Source: Bacteroides ovatus
GTDB taxonomy: Bacteria; Bacteroidota; Bacteroidia; Bacteroidales; Bacteroidaceae
Assembly: GCF_001314995.1 (NCBI RefSeq)
Contig: NZ_CP012938.1
Coordinates: 1,860,001-1,924,000, forward strand
Direction of reading: 5' to 3'
DNA: 64,000 nucleotides
The position numbers and the translations under genes are program-made. Shown in pieces: positions 17,967 through 26,774 of the stretch. The notes beneath the pieces are model-generated. The model was not told the DNA's origin. It worked only from the letters and a program-made list of their open reading frames with translations, and searched no databases. Every line of letters begins with the position of its first letter. The stretch's first letter is position 1.

Positions 17967-18037
17967 ATTAGGTATTAAGTATTAAGTGTAGCAGCAACAA
18001 ACACCCCAGAAACTACGGTTAATACTTAATACTAGAA
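17967..18037. repeat. AT-rich inverted repeat between aminotransferase and permease genes
   Basis: GTATTAAGTATTAA (about 17969-17982) is repeated as its complement at about 18023-18037, giving 14-bp arms around a 40-nt loop directly after the aminotransferase stop. A similar short AGTATTAA/TTAATACT dyad lies between ssb and mutY at about 40607-40628. There is no T-tract, so termination is uncertain. Confidence 0.45.
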
Positions 18038-18038
18038 T

Positions 18039-19238
18039 TTATTCCGTTCTTCCCGGATACACTTCCAAAGCCTTCTGCAAGACAAAAAGTGCACGGGTTA
18101 AATCTTCTTTTTTCAATACGTAAGCAATACGAACCTCATTGATTCCAGATCCCGGAGTGGTATAGAAACCGGAAGCCGGAGCCATGAATACAGTCTGACC
18201 TTCATACTCAAAATCAGAAAGACACCATGCGCAGAACTTATCGGAGTCATCTACCGGAAGTTTGGCCACTGTATAGAAAGCTCCCATCGGAATGGGCGAA
18301 TAAACACCGGGAATACGGTTCAAACCGTCAATCAGACATTTACGACGTTCTACATACTCATCATACGTTTCGCGTGAATATTCTTCCGGAGCATCCAAAG
18401 AAGCTTCTGCAGCAATCTGTCCAATCAACGGAGGACTTAAACGAGCCTGACAGAACTTCATGACAGCATCGCGTATCTCCTTGTTTTTGGTAATCAACGC
18501 ACCAATGCGGATACCACATTCGGAATATCGTTTTGATACCGAATCAATCAGTACTACATTATTTTCAATACCTTCCAGATGGCAGGCAGAAATATATGGA
18601 GAACCGGTATATATAAACTCACGATATACTTCATCAGAGAAAAGGAATAAATCGTACTTCTTTACCAAGTCACGAATCTGATTCATTTCACGACGTGTAT
18701 ACAAATAACCGGTAGGATTGTTTGGATTACAAATAAGAATCGCTTTCGTACGCTCATTAATCAGTTCTTCAAACTTCTCTACTTTCGGAAGGGAAAAGCC
18801 TTCTTCAATGGTCGTAGCAATAGTGCGAATCTTTGCTCCGGCAGAGATTGCAAATGCCATATAGTTAGCGTATGCAGGTTCCGGAACGATAATTTCATCT
18901 CCCGGATTCAGGCAGGAAAGGAAGGAAAAAAGTACGGCTTCCGAACCTCCCGATGTAATGATTATATCGTCTGCTGTAAGGTTGATATTGAACTTTGCAT
19001 AATATCCCACTAATTTTTCGCGATAGCTACGATAACCTGCACTGGGGCTATATTCCAGCACTTTACGATCAATATTGCGTATCGCGTCAATCGCGGCCTG
19101 AGGAGTGGGCAGATCAGGCTGTCCGATGTTCAGGTGAAACACATGGACTCCGCGTTGCTTGGCAGCGTCTGCCAAAGGAGCCAGTTTTCTGATAGGAGAT
19201 GCAGGCATCTCGTTTCCGCGAATGGATATGGTTGGCAT
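18039..19238 (-). CDS. Class I/II PLP-dependent aminotransferase (aspartate aminotransferase-like)
   Basis: The 399-residue fold-type I aminotransferase has the N-terminal substrate loop FHLNIGQPDLPTP and the PLP-phosphate loop ITSGGSEAV. It also has the PLP-ring motif CNPNNPTGYLY, a DEVYREF aspartate and the Schiff-base lysine in SVSKRYSECGIRIG, with the C-terminal arginine in INEVRIAYVL. It probably transaminates aspartate or a related amino acid. Members of this I-gamma group are hard to separate by substrate from sequence alone. A TACATTTG -7 box lies upstream on the minus strand at 19290-19297. Confidence 0.88.
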   Translation of the reverse strand: MPTISIRGNEMPASPIRKLAPLADAAKQRGVHVFHLNIGQPDLPTPQAAIDAIRNIDRKVLEYSPSAGYRSYREKLVGYYAKFNINLTADDIIITSGGSEAVLFSFLSCLNPGDEIIVPEPAYANYMAFAISAGAKIRTIATTIEEGFSLPKVEKFEELINERTKAILICNPNNPTGYLYTRREMNQIRDLVKKYDLFLFSDEVYREFIYTGSPYISACHLEGIENNVVLIDSVSKRYSECGIRIGALITKNKEIRDAVMKFCQARLSPPLIGQIAAEASLDAPEEYSRETYDEYVERRKCLIDGLNRIPGVYSPIPMGAFYTVAKLPVDDSDKFCAWCLSDFEYEGQTVFMAPASGFYTTPGSGINEVRIAYVLKKEDLTRALFVLQKALEVYPGRTE

Positions 19239-19381
19239 AATTTTAACTACAAATTACTAATTACTATTTACTTTTTCTACTTGGAGCTGCAAATGTACGC
19301 AATAATTTGAATACAGAGACATAAAAACTTTAAAAACCTTAGCAAGGTTAAAATCGTTATGGTAAATTGAAAAGAAAGCTA

Positions 19382-19389
19382 TACATTTG
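19382..19389 (+). promoter_or_regulatory. Bacteroidetes -7 box (TACATTTG)
   Basis: TACATTTG is an exact TAnnTTTG match 30 bp before the isomerase-fold gene. The -33 box is weak. Confidence 0.5.
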
Positions 19390-19418
19390 TCATACAGAAA
19401 ACTTAAAACAATATCATA

Positions 19419-20654
19419 ATGACCATACACCTTATCTCATTCGCTTCAATACTTCACAAACAAGTCTCGCTACGTAGCTCGCACGAAGCTATTTTGAGCG
19501 AGATTGAAAAATATTATACTGTAAAGTTCGTCGACCATCAAGATATGGACAAACTTAGTAGTGACGATTTCAAAATCATTTTCGTCGCTACCGGTGGGGT
19601 GGAAAGACTGGTCATACAGCACTTTGAGAATCTTCCCCGCCCTGCCATTTTACTGGCAGACGGTATGCAGAATTCTCTTGCTGCCGCACTGGAAATTTCC
19701 ACCTGGCTACGGGGACGCGGAATGAAAAGTGAAATTCTGCACGGTGAATTATCGGCTATCATCTTACGTATTCATACACTTTATAATAATTTTCAGGCAC
19801 AACGTTCTTTGTTTGGCAAACGTATCGGAGTCATTGGAAGTCCTTCTTCCTGGTTAGTTGCCAGTAACGTAGACTACTTGTTGGCAAAACGTCGTTGGGG
19901 AATCGAATATGTAGATATTCCATTGGAACGGATTTATGAACAATTTAAACACATTACGGATGACCAAGTTGGAGCATCATGCGCAGCTGTAGCATCACAA
20001 GCTCTTGCCTGCCGCGAAGGAACTCCTGAAGATTTAATCAAATCCATGCGGCTGTACCGGGCAATCAAAAAGGTCTGTCAGGAAGAAAATCTGGAAGCGC
20101 TGACATTAAGCTGTTTTAAACTGATTGAACAAATCGACACTACCGGATGCGTGGCATTATCTTTATTGAATGATGACGGGATAATAGCAGGTTGTGAAGG
20201 AGATCTTCAATCTGTATTTACGCTATTAGCAGTTAAAGCACTTACGGGTAAAGACGGATTTATGGCAAATCCTTCCATGATTAATTCCCGTACGAATGAA
20301 CTGATATTGGCACATTGCACCGTAGGTCTCAAACAAACGGAGAGATATATTATCCGCAATCACTTTGAAACAGAAAAAGGAATTGCCATACAAGGGCTAC
20401 TTCCGACGGGGGATGTAACGATCATAAAATGTGGCGGTGAATGTCTGGATGAATATTACTTGTCTACAGGAACATTGACTGAAAACACTAATTATATTAA
20501 TATGTGCCGTACACAAGTGCGCATCCACATGAATACTCCGGCCGAATACTTCTTAAAGAATCCACTGGGAAATCATCATATTATGCTTCATGGTAACTAT
20601 GAAGATACGTTGAACGAGTTTTTCCAGGCAAATGCTTGCAAGAGGACGGAATAA
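19419..20654 (+). CDS. L-fucose/L-arabinose isomerase-fold protein of unknown substrate
   Basis: The 411-residue protein resembles short, divergent members of the L-fucose isomerase family common in Bacteroides. An N-terminal Rossmann-like region (DDFKIIFVATGGVERLV; RPAILLADGMQNSL) precedes a middle domain with KRIGVIGSPSSWLVAS. A C-terminal half contains CVALSLLNDDGIIAGCEGDLQSVFTLLAVKALTG and LAHCTVG. The glutamate in GCEGDL and histidine in LAHCT could be metal ligands by analogy. No fucose genes adjoin it, so a sugar substrate is not assigned. Confidence 0.7.
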   Translation: MTIHLISFASILHKQVSLRSSHEAILSEIEKYYTVKFVDHQDMDKLSSDDFKIIFVATGGVERLVIQHFENLPRPAILLADGMQNSLAAALEISTWLRGRGMKSEILHGELSAIILRIHTLYNNFQAQRSLFGKRIGVIGSPSSWLVASNVDYLLAKRRWGIEYVDIPLERIYEQFKHITDDQVGASCAAVASQALACREGTPEDLIKSMRLYRAIKKVCQEENLEALTLSCFKLIEQIDTTGCVALSLLNDDGIIAGCEGDLQSVFTLLAVKALTGKDGFMANPSMINSRTNELILAHCTVGLKQTERYIIRNHFETEKGIAIQGLLPTGDVTIIKCGGECLDEYYLSTGTLTENTNYINMCRTQVRIHMNTPAEYFLKNPLGNHHIMLHGNYEDTLNEFFQANACKRTE

Positions 20655-20680
20655 AGGCATCTATAAAAAAAGAAAGATTT

Positions 20681-20896
20681 ATGATAGGAGAAATTTCATG
20701 TGCTATAAATAGAGTTGAAGAGCAAATAGAGCAACTCTTTGACGAGAAAGAGGAGTTTATCATGGCCAATGAAGATGTGCTACCTAGAACTATGTATCTG
20801 AAGAAGTTGGCTGAAATTGATTCACGAATAGACGAGCTAAAAAAGACATTGGTTTCGTTGAATGAAGAGAAACAAGAGATTCTGGATATGGAATAA
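20681..20896 (+). CDS. Small coiled-coil protein of unknown function
   Basis: The 71-residue product is almost entirely helical and heptad-like (INRVEEQIEQLFDEKEEFI; LAEIDSRIDELKKTLVSLNEEKQEIL), with no signal peptide or membrane segment. The start at 20681 follows an A/G-rich stretch (AAAAAAAGAAAGATTT). An in-frame start at 20636 would overlap the preceding gene by 19 bp. It is probably cotranscribed with the isomerase-fold gene 26 bp upstream. No family is recognised. Confidence 0.6.
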   Translation: MIGEISCAINRVEEQIEQLFDEKEEFIMANEDVLPRTMYLKKLAEIDSRIDELKKTLVSLNEEKQEILDME

Positions 20897-20897
20897 C

Positions 20898-21737
20898 TTA
20901 TCCTATGGGAATATCTTCCCATTTCCCCCCATGCCATTCTACCACCGAAGTAAAACCTGCTTTCTTCAAAGCGGCTAATCCTTCGAAGCGGGCATTGTTT
21001 ATTCTTTCAGGGTAGTGCGCATCACTATTCACCTGTACCCGAATACCCAATTCTTTCAGGAAAGGGAAATAACGTTCATTCGGATAGAATGTACCCAGCT
21101 CATGATAAGACTTGGTATTGATTTCCACCATATAACCACGTGCAGCAATCACCGCGAAGTAATCGCGGACCAACGTGTCATACCATGCTTCATCAAGCAA
21201 ACCCGGACGATAACAGGAAGCGTTATAATGCATCTTGTCAGCATGGCCGACAATATCAAATCCTCCCAGCTCTACCATACGGAGCAGGTTCTTATAATAA
21301 AGGTGGACAACAGAATCCAAGTCACCATCGAAGTGCCTGTCTACCAATTGACGGAAAAGATCTGCCGGGGTATCAATATCTACGATTTTCCCTTCCGGAG
21401 AATACAACATATGCACAGAACCTATCCGGTAGTCAAGTGGTAGTTTTTGAAAACAAGGCAAAGAGGGATTGTTTTCTTCATTCAGGTAGTCAATTTCGAG
21501 ACCGATGGCAAGCTCTATCTTACCTGCATATTTCTTTTTCAGACGAGAGAATTCGGAAAGGTAATCTTCCATTCTATCCCACTCCATCGTCCATGCGGTA
21601 GAAAATGGTAGTGGAGCATGAGAAGAAATGCCATAAGAAGTAAACCCTTCGCTGATAGCAAAACGAATAAAATCGTCCATATTGGCTCGTCCGTCGCAAT
21701 ACAGGCAGTGGCTATGATAATTGGTTAGGTTTGTCAT
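20898..21737 (-). CDS. PHP-family histidinol-phosphatase
   Basis: The 279-residue protein has the metal-binding motifs of the PHP superfamily in order: NYHSHCLYCDG near the N-terminus, GLEIDYL, RIGSVHML, DIVGHADK and VNSDAHYPE. The layout is that of HisK-type histidinol phosphatase, which dephosphorylates L-histidinol phosphate in histidine synthesis. No other his genes are present, so activity on another phosphoester cannot be excluded. It converges with the small coiled-coil gene, ending 1 bp from it. Confidence 0.85.
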   Translation of the reverse strand: MTNLTNYHSHCLYCDGRANMDDFIRFAISEGFTSYGISSHAPLPFSTAWTMEWDRMEDYLSEFSRLKKKYAGKIELAIGLEIDYLNEENNPSLPCFQKLPLDYRIGSVHMLYSPEGKIVDIDTPADLFRQLVDRHFDGDLDSVVHLYYKNLLRMVELGGFDIVGHADKMHYNASCYRPGLLDEAWYDTLVRDYFAVIAARGYMVEINTKSYHELGTFYPNERYFPFLKELGIRVQVNSDAHYPERINNARFEGLAALKKAGFTSVVEWHGGKWEDIPIG

Positions 21738-21805
21738 ACTAGGTTATATTGTCTGGGGGTATATTATCATTATTTGGTTATCCGGGAATATAATAAACTA
21801 TACTT

Positions 21806-21889
21806 GTGCCATCGAAGTGGCACAACTGTGCCAGCATGTTGGCACTGCTACGCCAAAGAGGTGGCACAAAGGTGCCAATATAGTGGCAC
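21806..21889. repeat. Tandem array of four 22-bp hairpin units
   Basis: Units begin at 21806, 21828, 21850 and 21872, exactly 22 bp apart. Each is GTGCCA-N6-TGGCAC plus a 4-nt spacer; the third has ACGCCA as its left arm. The arms are conserved but the six loop bases (TCGAAG, GCATGT, AAGAGG, ATATAG) and spacers differ completely. The array lies between the ABC-F stop and the PHP gene start, both on the minus strand. Confidence 0.8.
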
Positions 21890-21892
21890 GAA

Positions 21893-23761
21893 TCAGCCTT
21901 CTATTTCGCTAAGTTCCAACCAACGCATTGTCTTTTCGTCAATCATATCATTGACTTCGGGCAAACGTTTTGACTTTTCAGTCAATTCGTCAACGGAAAG
22001 TGTGCCGCTACAAAGAAGTTCCTCAATTTGTGTTTTTTCAGCTTCCAGTTCGGCGATTTCTTTTTCCAGTTGCTCGAATTCACGCTTTTCTTTAAAGCTC
22101 ATCTTACGCTTGTCGTTCAGACGGACACGGGCGGTCTTTTCTTCCTGCGGCTTCTCTGCTTCTTTCTCTTTTTGTTCCTTTGCTTCTTTCCAGTTACGAT
22201 AATCACTATAATTTCCGGGGAAGTCACGAATATCTCCCTGTCCGTTGAATACCATCAGGTGATCTACTACTTTATCCATAAAGTAACGGTCATGGGAAAC
22301 GACAATCACACAGCCTTTGAAGTTTTGGAGATATTCTTCGAGCACATTCAGCGTGATAATATCGAGGTCATTGGTAGGCTCGTCCAATACCAGGAAGTTA
22401 GGATTACGCATCAGGATGGTACAAAGGTAAAGACGGCGACGCTCTCCCCCACTCAATTTATAGACATAGCTATGCTGGGTTTCAGGAGTAAACAGGAAAT
22501 GCTGCAGAAATTGAGAAGCAGTCAGCTTCTTTCCATTGCCCAATTCGATGACTTCGGCAATATCCTGTATCACATCAATCACTTTCATCTGTTCGTCAAA
22601 CTGAAGTCCGTCCTGCGAATAATAACCGAAACGAACTGTTTCGCCAATATCCACTGTTCCGCTATCAGGCTTGACTTGTCCCATCAATATCTTGATAAAA
22701 GTAGATTTTCCGGTTCCGTTATTTCCTACAATTCCCATCTTCTCATAACGAGAGAAGATATAAGAGAAATCATCCAGAATCTTCAGATCTCCGAAACTCT
22801 TGAAAAGATGGTCGGCTTCGAATATCTTGCTTCCGATATACGATGCTTTCACTTCCAGCTTTACATTATCAGTATTAAAACGCTGCTTCGCAACCTTTTC
22901 CAATTCGTAGAAAGCATCTTCCCGGTAACGAGCCTTATGTCCGCGTGCCTGCGGCATCCGGCGCATCCAGTCGAGTTCTGTACGATACAGATTATTGGCA
23001 CGCTCTATTTCCACGCTCTTAGATTCAATACGTTCCTGACGCTTTTCGAGATAATAGCTGTAGTTACCTTTATATTGGTAGATTTGTTGATTGTCTATTT
23101 CGATAATCTCGGAGCAAACACGATCAAGGAAGTAACGGTCGTGAGTCACCATCAGCAGGCTAAGGTTGGTACGACGCAGGTAATCTTCCAACCATTCGGT
23201 CATATCCAAGTCCAGATGGTTGGTCGGCTCATCAAGGATTAACAGATCCGGTTCGGTAATCAAAGCGTTTGCCAAAGCAACACGCTTCAGCTGTCCGCCG
23301 GACAGTTGCTTCACTTTCTGATCGAAATTACGGATTTTAAGTTGTGAAAGGATTTGCTTGGCTTTCTGTTCATACTCCCAAGCTTTCTCCTGATCCATAC
23401 GTGCCAAGAGGTTTTCCAATCCCGGATGACCTTCGGTTTCCATGCAGCGTTCGTACTCCTTTATCAATTCCACCGTGCTGTTACCATGATGGAAACAGGC
23501 TTCGAGCACTGTCAGTTCTTCGGGATATTGCGGATCCTGTTCCAGGTAATCCACCCGAAGATCACGACGAAAAACAATATTACCGCTATCATAACCTTCC
23601 TTTCCGGCAATGATATTCAGTAAGGTAGTCTTTCCACTACCGTTCTTTGCTATTAATCCTACCCGCTGACCTTCGGCAATGCCCAAAGATACATTTTCAA
23701 AAAGAACCAAGTCACCGAAAGACTTGGTCAGGTTATCTATCTGTAAATAAGGTACTGCCAT
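21893..23761 (-). CDS. ABC-F family ATPase (Uup/EttA-like)
   Basis: The 622-residue soluble protein has two nucleotide-binding domains. NBD1 carries AKNGSGKTTLLN, LSGGQLKR and LLILDEPTNHLD. NBD2 carries GNNGTGKSTFIK, LSGGERRR and FLVLDEPTNDLD. A helical ABC-F linker lies between them (about 235-305). A highly charged C-terminal coiled coil from about residue 530 resembles the Uup C-terminal domain. Members act on ribosomes or on branched DNA rather than in transport. It reads into, and is 1 bp from, the downstream end of the DUF3805-like gene, suggesting an operon. Confidence 0.9.
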   Translation of the reverse strand: MAVPYLQIDNLTKSFGDLVLFENVSLGIAEGQRVGLIAKNGSGKTTLLNIIAGKEGYDSGNIVFRRDLRVDYLEQDPQYPEELTVLEACFHHGNSTVELIKEYERCMETEGHPGLENLLARMDQEKAWEYEQKAKQILSQLKIRNFDQKVKQLSGGQLKRVALANALITEPDLLILDEPTNHLDLDMTEWLEDYLRRTNLSLLMVTHDRYFLDRVCSEIIEIDNQQIYQYKGNYSYYLEKRQERIESKSVEIERANNLYRTELDWMRRMPQARGHKARYREDAFYELEKVAKQRFNTDNVKLEVKASYIGSKIFEADHLFKSFGDLKILDDFSYIFSRYEKMGIVGNNGTGKSTFIKILMGQVKPDSGTVDIGETVRFGYYSQDGLQFDEQMKVIDVIQDIAEVIELGNGKKLTASQFLQHFLFTPETQHSYVYKLSGGERRRLYLCTILMRNPNFLVLDEPTNDLDIITLNVLEEYLQNFKGCVIVVSHDRYFMDKVVDHLMVFNGQGDIRDFPGNYSDYRNWKEAKEQKEKEAEKPQEEKTARVRLNDKRKMSFKEKREFEQLEKEIAELEAEKTQIEELLCSGTLSVDELTEKSKRLPEVNDMIDEKTMRWLELSEIEG

Positions 23762-23762
23762 T

Positions 23763-24563
23763 TTAATCCAAACACTTCTTATATTCTTCTATTACATTGC
23801 AAGGCTCTCCCGCCTTTACTTTACTCCAAACGAGCTTCATCGGGTCGATGGTCCGATCTTTATATTGGAGAACAGGAGCTTCCCGGTTGCCGTCAATCAA
23901 CGTTTTCCATTCCATGCCATCCACTTCATTTGCCAGAATTGCACAAACAGTGATACCAATAGCCAACCATTCTTCTTTCTTTTTCGAACCAATCTTACCG
24001 CTGTCAATCACTTGTTGAAGTTTCTCCAAGTCCTCTTCTATTCCTTGAAAATCCTTTTTCAGTTCCTGCTTCACAGTAGATACCACCCATTCATATCCCT
24101 CATTAATCAAATAAATTTCAGAAAGACGTACAGGAATCAATTCAGCAGGATACTTCTGCCCTTCTTTACGTACCTCCAAAGTAGCGATTACATCTTCCGC
24201 CTCCTTCACAACTCCACCTTTAGGCACGGTGAAAGAACATTCAAAAGCAATATCGTCAACGCCTGTAATCCACAAATGGGAAGTATAATAAGTTCCCTCC
24301 TCCTGAAACATTTCTTTGCTATACGCACATTCCCACGTTCCGACTTTCACCAATGAAGCCGAATCGTTCTCTTTCAGTTCCTGCCGGATGGCATCTTTGC
24401 CATAACCGGCTTTTCCTTTAAATGCGGATATACGAAAATTCCCCGTCCATACATCGGGATTATAGAAAAGAAAAGAGCCTTCGCCATCTTCAAACTCATT
24501 CCAGTCTGATGGATAGTTCATAGAAAACCATGCTCCGGGAGAGATAAATTTCTTGCCTTGCAT
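23763..24563 (-). CDS. Conserved Bacteroides protein, probably DUF3805/DUF3806
   Basis: The 266-residue protein lacks a signal peptide or TM helix. The N-terminal half (SPGAWFSMNYPSDWNEFEDGEG, FLFYNPDVWTGNFRISAF) is a PsbP-like beta domain matching my recollection of DUF3805. The C-terminal half (about 150-260) is helical and resembles DUF3806. It lies immediately upstream of the ABC-F gene in the same direction. No function is known for the family, and the domain assignment is from memory. Confidence 0.65.
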   Translation of the reverse strand: MQGKKFISPGAWFSMNYPSDWNEFEDGEGSFLFYNPDVWTGNFRISAFKGKAGYGKDAIRQELKENDSASLVKVGTWECAYSKEMFQEEGTYYTSHLWITGVDDIAFECSFTVPKGGVVKEAEDVIATLEVRKEGQKYPAELIPVRLSEIYLINEGYEWVVSTVKQELKKDFQGIEEDLEKLQQVIDSGKIGSKKKEEWLAIGITVCAILANEVDGMEWKTLIDGNREAPVLQYKDRTIDPMKLVWSKVKAGEPCNVIEEYKKCLD

Positions 24564-24622
24564 CCTTTTATTTTAAAATGATTACTTGGCAAAAGTACGA
24601 ATTAAATACGAATTACAAAACA

Positions 24623-25816
24623 TCATTTCCCTATTGGCTGTATTTTCCTCCGCACATCTTTAGAAATCTCCAGAAACATATAATTCAATTTCCCGGAATG
24701 AATACCTTCTTCGTTCTCCTTATACTTCTTATTAGCATATTGCTTCGATTTCTCGAAAGTCAATAGCGACATTTCATTCTGCGACTTGCCTACCATTGTG
24801 GAGTCCAGCTGTTCATCCGGGAAAAAGTCATCCAGATCGACATCACCAATCATTGTTGTTTCCAGGAAGTTCTTATCAGTATGTGAATTATCGGTATAAT
24901 ACCCCACAAACATGTGTCCCGGCGTACGTACCAGAATAGGATCGATATTTATAGCCCGAAGCAGTGATGCAAACAGTACGCTACCGTCCACACAATTAAT
25001 CTGCGAAGATTCCAGTGCATCATCAAACGTACGAACCCGTTGCGAGAAAACAACATTGCTCGAAAGGCTGGTGTTGGAAACAGAACTGTAACGGAATTTG
25101 CGTTTCTGCAATATATTCCAGAGAGCATACACCTGCTTGTCCACCGCCCCTTTAGCCTTACTCTGATAGCCTAAGAAGCGATTGACAATACGAGTATTCA
25201 GTGCTTCGCGAAGCAACTGGTCAATCATCGGATTCTCTTCATTGACATAGGCAGCAAAGAAAATACTTGTATCATGGAATTTGGTTCCATTCGATACATA
25301 CCCCAACAGACATTCATTGATACTGCGCACAGAGAATGTACGCACCCGTTGCCCCAGATCTTTTCCATTCATCTCGACAGTAATAGCCACACTTACCGGT
25401 TCTGCCTGCACCTCATTTTTCAGAGCTTCATAGTTCCAGATGATATCAGGATAAATCGTATATTCCGTTCGAGGCTTGTTTAGTACAAATTCCGACACCG
25501 AACGGGAGAAAAAAGGCGTTTCAGCCACTTCAATCCGTACCCGGCTATAGGCTGTCTTCGACTTCACCCGAACAGCAATACACGATTTCGGATTCCCCAA
25601 ATAATTAGAATCCGACGGAACAATCACCTGCGCATCAGTAGTGGCAACAGACAAAATCGCTGAAGGAAATATATTTCCGCCCAGATCATCCACAATTTCA
25701 AAACCGGAATTGAATGAAGTATATTTAAACACAGACATACCGCCAAGGAGAATTAACAGTACCACCACCGATCCTATTATTTCCTTCCGATGCCGTTTTA
25801 AGTCAATTTTTATCAT
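24623..25816 (-). CDS. Transglutaminase-like (papain-fold) protein with N-terminal membrane anchor
   Basis: The 397-residue protein has one TM helix at about 13-33 (IIGSVVVLLILLGGMSVF), a beta-rich extracytoplasmic region to about 200, and a transglutaminase-like core. In the core, QINCVDGSVLFASLLRAINI supplies the likely catalytic cysteine and TPGHMFVGYYTD the histidine; the aspartate is probably in the following NFLETTMIGDVDLDDF stretch. Families of this type are often proteases or inactive scaffolds rather than true transglutaminases. It is a single gene with no informative neighbours. Confidence 0.72.
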   Translation of the reverse strand: MIKIDLKRHRKEIIGSVVVLLILLGGMSVFKYTSFNSGFEIVDDLGGNIFPSAILSVATTDAQVIVPSDSNYLGNPKSCIAVRVKSKTAYSRVRIEVAETPFFSRSVSEFVLNKPRTEYTIYPDIIWNYEALKNEVQAEPVSVAITVEMNGKDLGQRVRTFSVRSINECLLGYVSNGTKFHDTSIFFAAYVNEENPMIDQLLREALNTRIVNRFLGYQSKAKGAVDKQVYALWNILQKRKFRYSSVSNTSLSSNVVFSQRVRTFDDALESSQINCVDGSVLFASLLRAINIDPILVRTPGHMFVGYYTDNSHTDKNFLETTMIGDVDLDDFFPDEQLDSTMVGKSQNEMSLLTFEKSKQYANKKYKENEEGIHSGKLNYMFLEISKDVRRKIQPIGK

Positions 25817-25999
25817 TATTTGTAGTTTCTATAATCAAACGTTTCTATTGTATCTCGCTAACAAAGATAACAAATAGTGAGCGGTTTTTCCTCTTACAAT
25901 CAACAAAAACTTCCATATACCTCATCAATTCTCGGAATTCCCGGAATGTAACACGATTGTAACGTCTGTTTCATCTGCCCGTAACAAAGTCTCCTCATC

Positions 26000-26031
26000 T
26001 TTGCAAAGGATAAAATAAAAACGTAACTTTG
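26000..26031 (+). promoter_or_regulatory. Promoter of the two-component operon
   Basis: TTTG (26000-26003) is 20 bp upstream of TAACTTTG (26024-26031), a good Bacteroidetes promoter 26 bp before the response regulator start. Confidence 0.7.
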
Positions 26032-26057
26032 TCATATCACATTAATACATACATCTT

Positions 26058-26747
26058 ATGAACGATTACCGTATTCTAGTTGTCGACGATGAAGAAGACC
26101 TCTGTGAGATTCTGAAATTCAATCTTGAAAACGAAGGTTATGAAGTTGATACTGCAAACTCTGCTGAAGAAGCAATGAAGATGGACATCAGCAGCTATCA
26201 CTTGATTCTCCTCGATGTGATGATGGGAGAAATCTCCGGATTCAAAATGGCGAACATCCTGAAAAAAGACAAGAAAACAGCTAAAGTGCCTATTATCTTT
26301 ATCACAGCAAAAGATACCGAAAACGATACTGTGACCGGATTCAACCTGGGAGCAGACGATTATATTTCAAAACCTTTCTCGCTGCGTGAAGTCATCGCCC
26401 GTGTGAAAGCCGTATTAAGACGCACAGTAACAACGGAAACGGAAAGAGTCCCCGAACGTCTTACTTATCAGTCGCTCGTTATTGACATCACAAAGAAAAA
26501 AGTAAGTATCGACGATGAAGAAGTGCCATTGACCAAAAAAGAATTTGAGATCTTGCTTCTGCTGGTACAGAATAAAGGACGTGTATTTTCCCGTGAAGAC
26601 ATCCTGGCCCGCATCTGGAGTGACGAAGTGTACGTGCTCGACCGTACTATCGACGTAAACATCACCCGTCTGCGTAAAAAGATTGGGGTATACGGCAAAT
26701 GCATTGTCACCCGTCTCGGATATGGATACTGTTTTGAAGCTGAATAA
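26058..26747 (+). CDS. OmpR/PhoB-family response regulator
   Basis: The 229-residue protein has a receiver domain (1-120) with VDDEEDL, phospho-acceptor Asp in LILLDVMMG, Thr/Ser in FITAKD and Lys in YISKPFS. A winged-helix DNA-binding domain follows (about 130-228; KKEFEILLLLVQNKGRVFSREDIL and VDVNITRLRKKIG-type). It is followed 27 bp later by a PhoR-like kinase. The receiver start VDDEEDLCEILKFNLENEGY is closer to PhoB-type regulators than to RprY as I remember it, so no symbol is given. Confidence 0.9.
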   Translation: MNDYRILVVDDEEDLCEILKFNLENEGYEVDTANSAEEAMKMDISSYHLILLDVMMGEISGFKMANILKKDKKTAKVPIIFITAKDTENDTVTGFNLGADDYISKPFSLREVIARVKAVLRRTVTTETERVPERLTYQSLVIDITKKKVSIDDEEVPLTKKEFEILLLLVQNKGRVFSREDILARIWSDEVYVLDRTIDVNITRLRKKIGVYGKCIVTRLGYGYCFEAE

Positions 26748-26774
26748 ATAATTATGCCGAATTAAATAGTTATT

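Noticed and set aside
21806..21889. Possible CRISPR array at the 22-bp units
   Set aside because: Repeats are split into two hexamer arms with 6-nt and 4-nt gaps; there are no 28-36-bp repeats, no spacers of 30 bp or more and no cas genes.
22028..23242. Long plus-strand open frame of about 404 codons antisense to the ABC-F gene
   Set aside because: It lies wholly inside a well-supported gene with intact ABC motifs, and its translation shows no domain or signal; it is a shadow frame.
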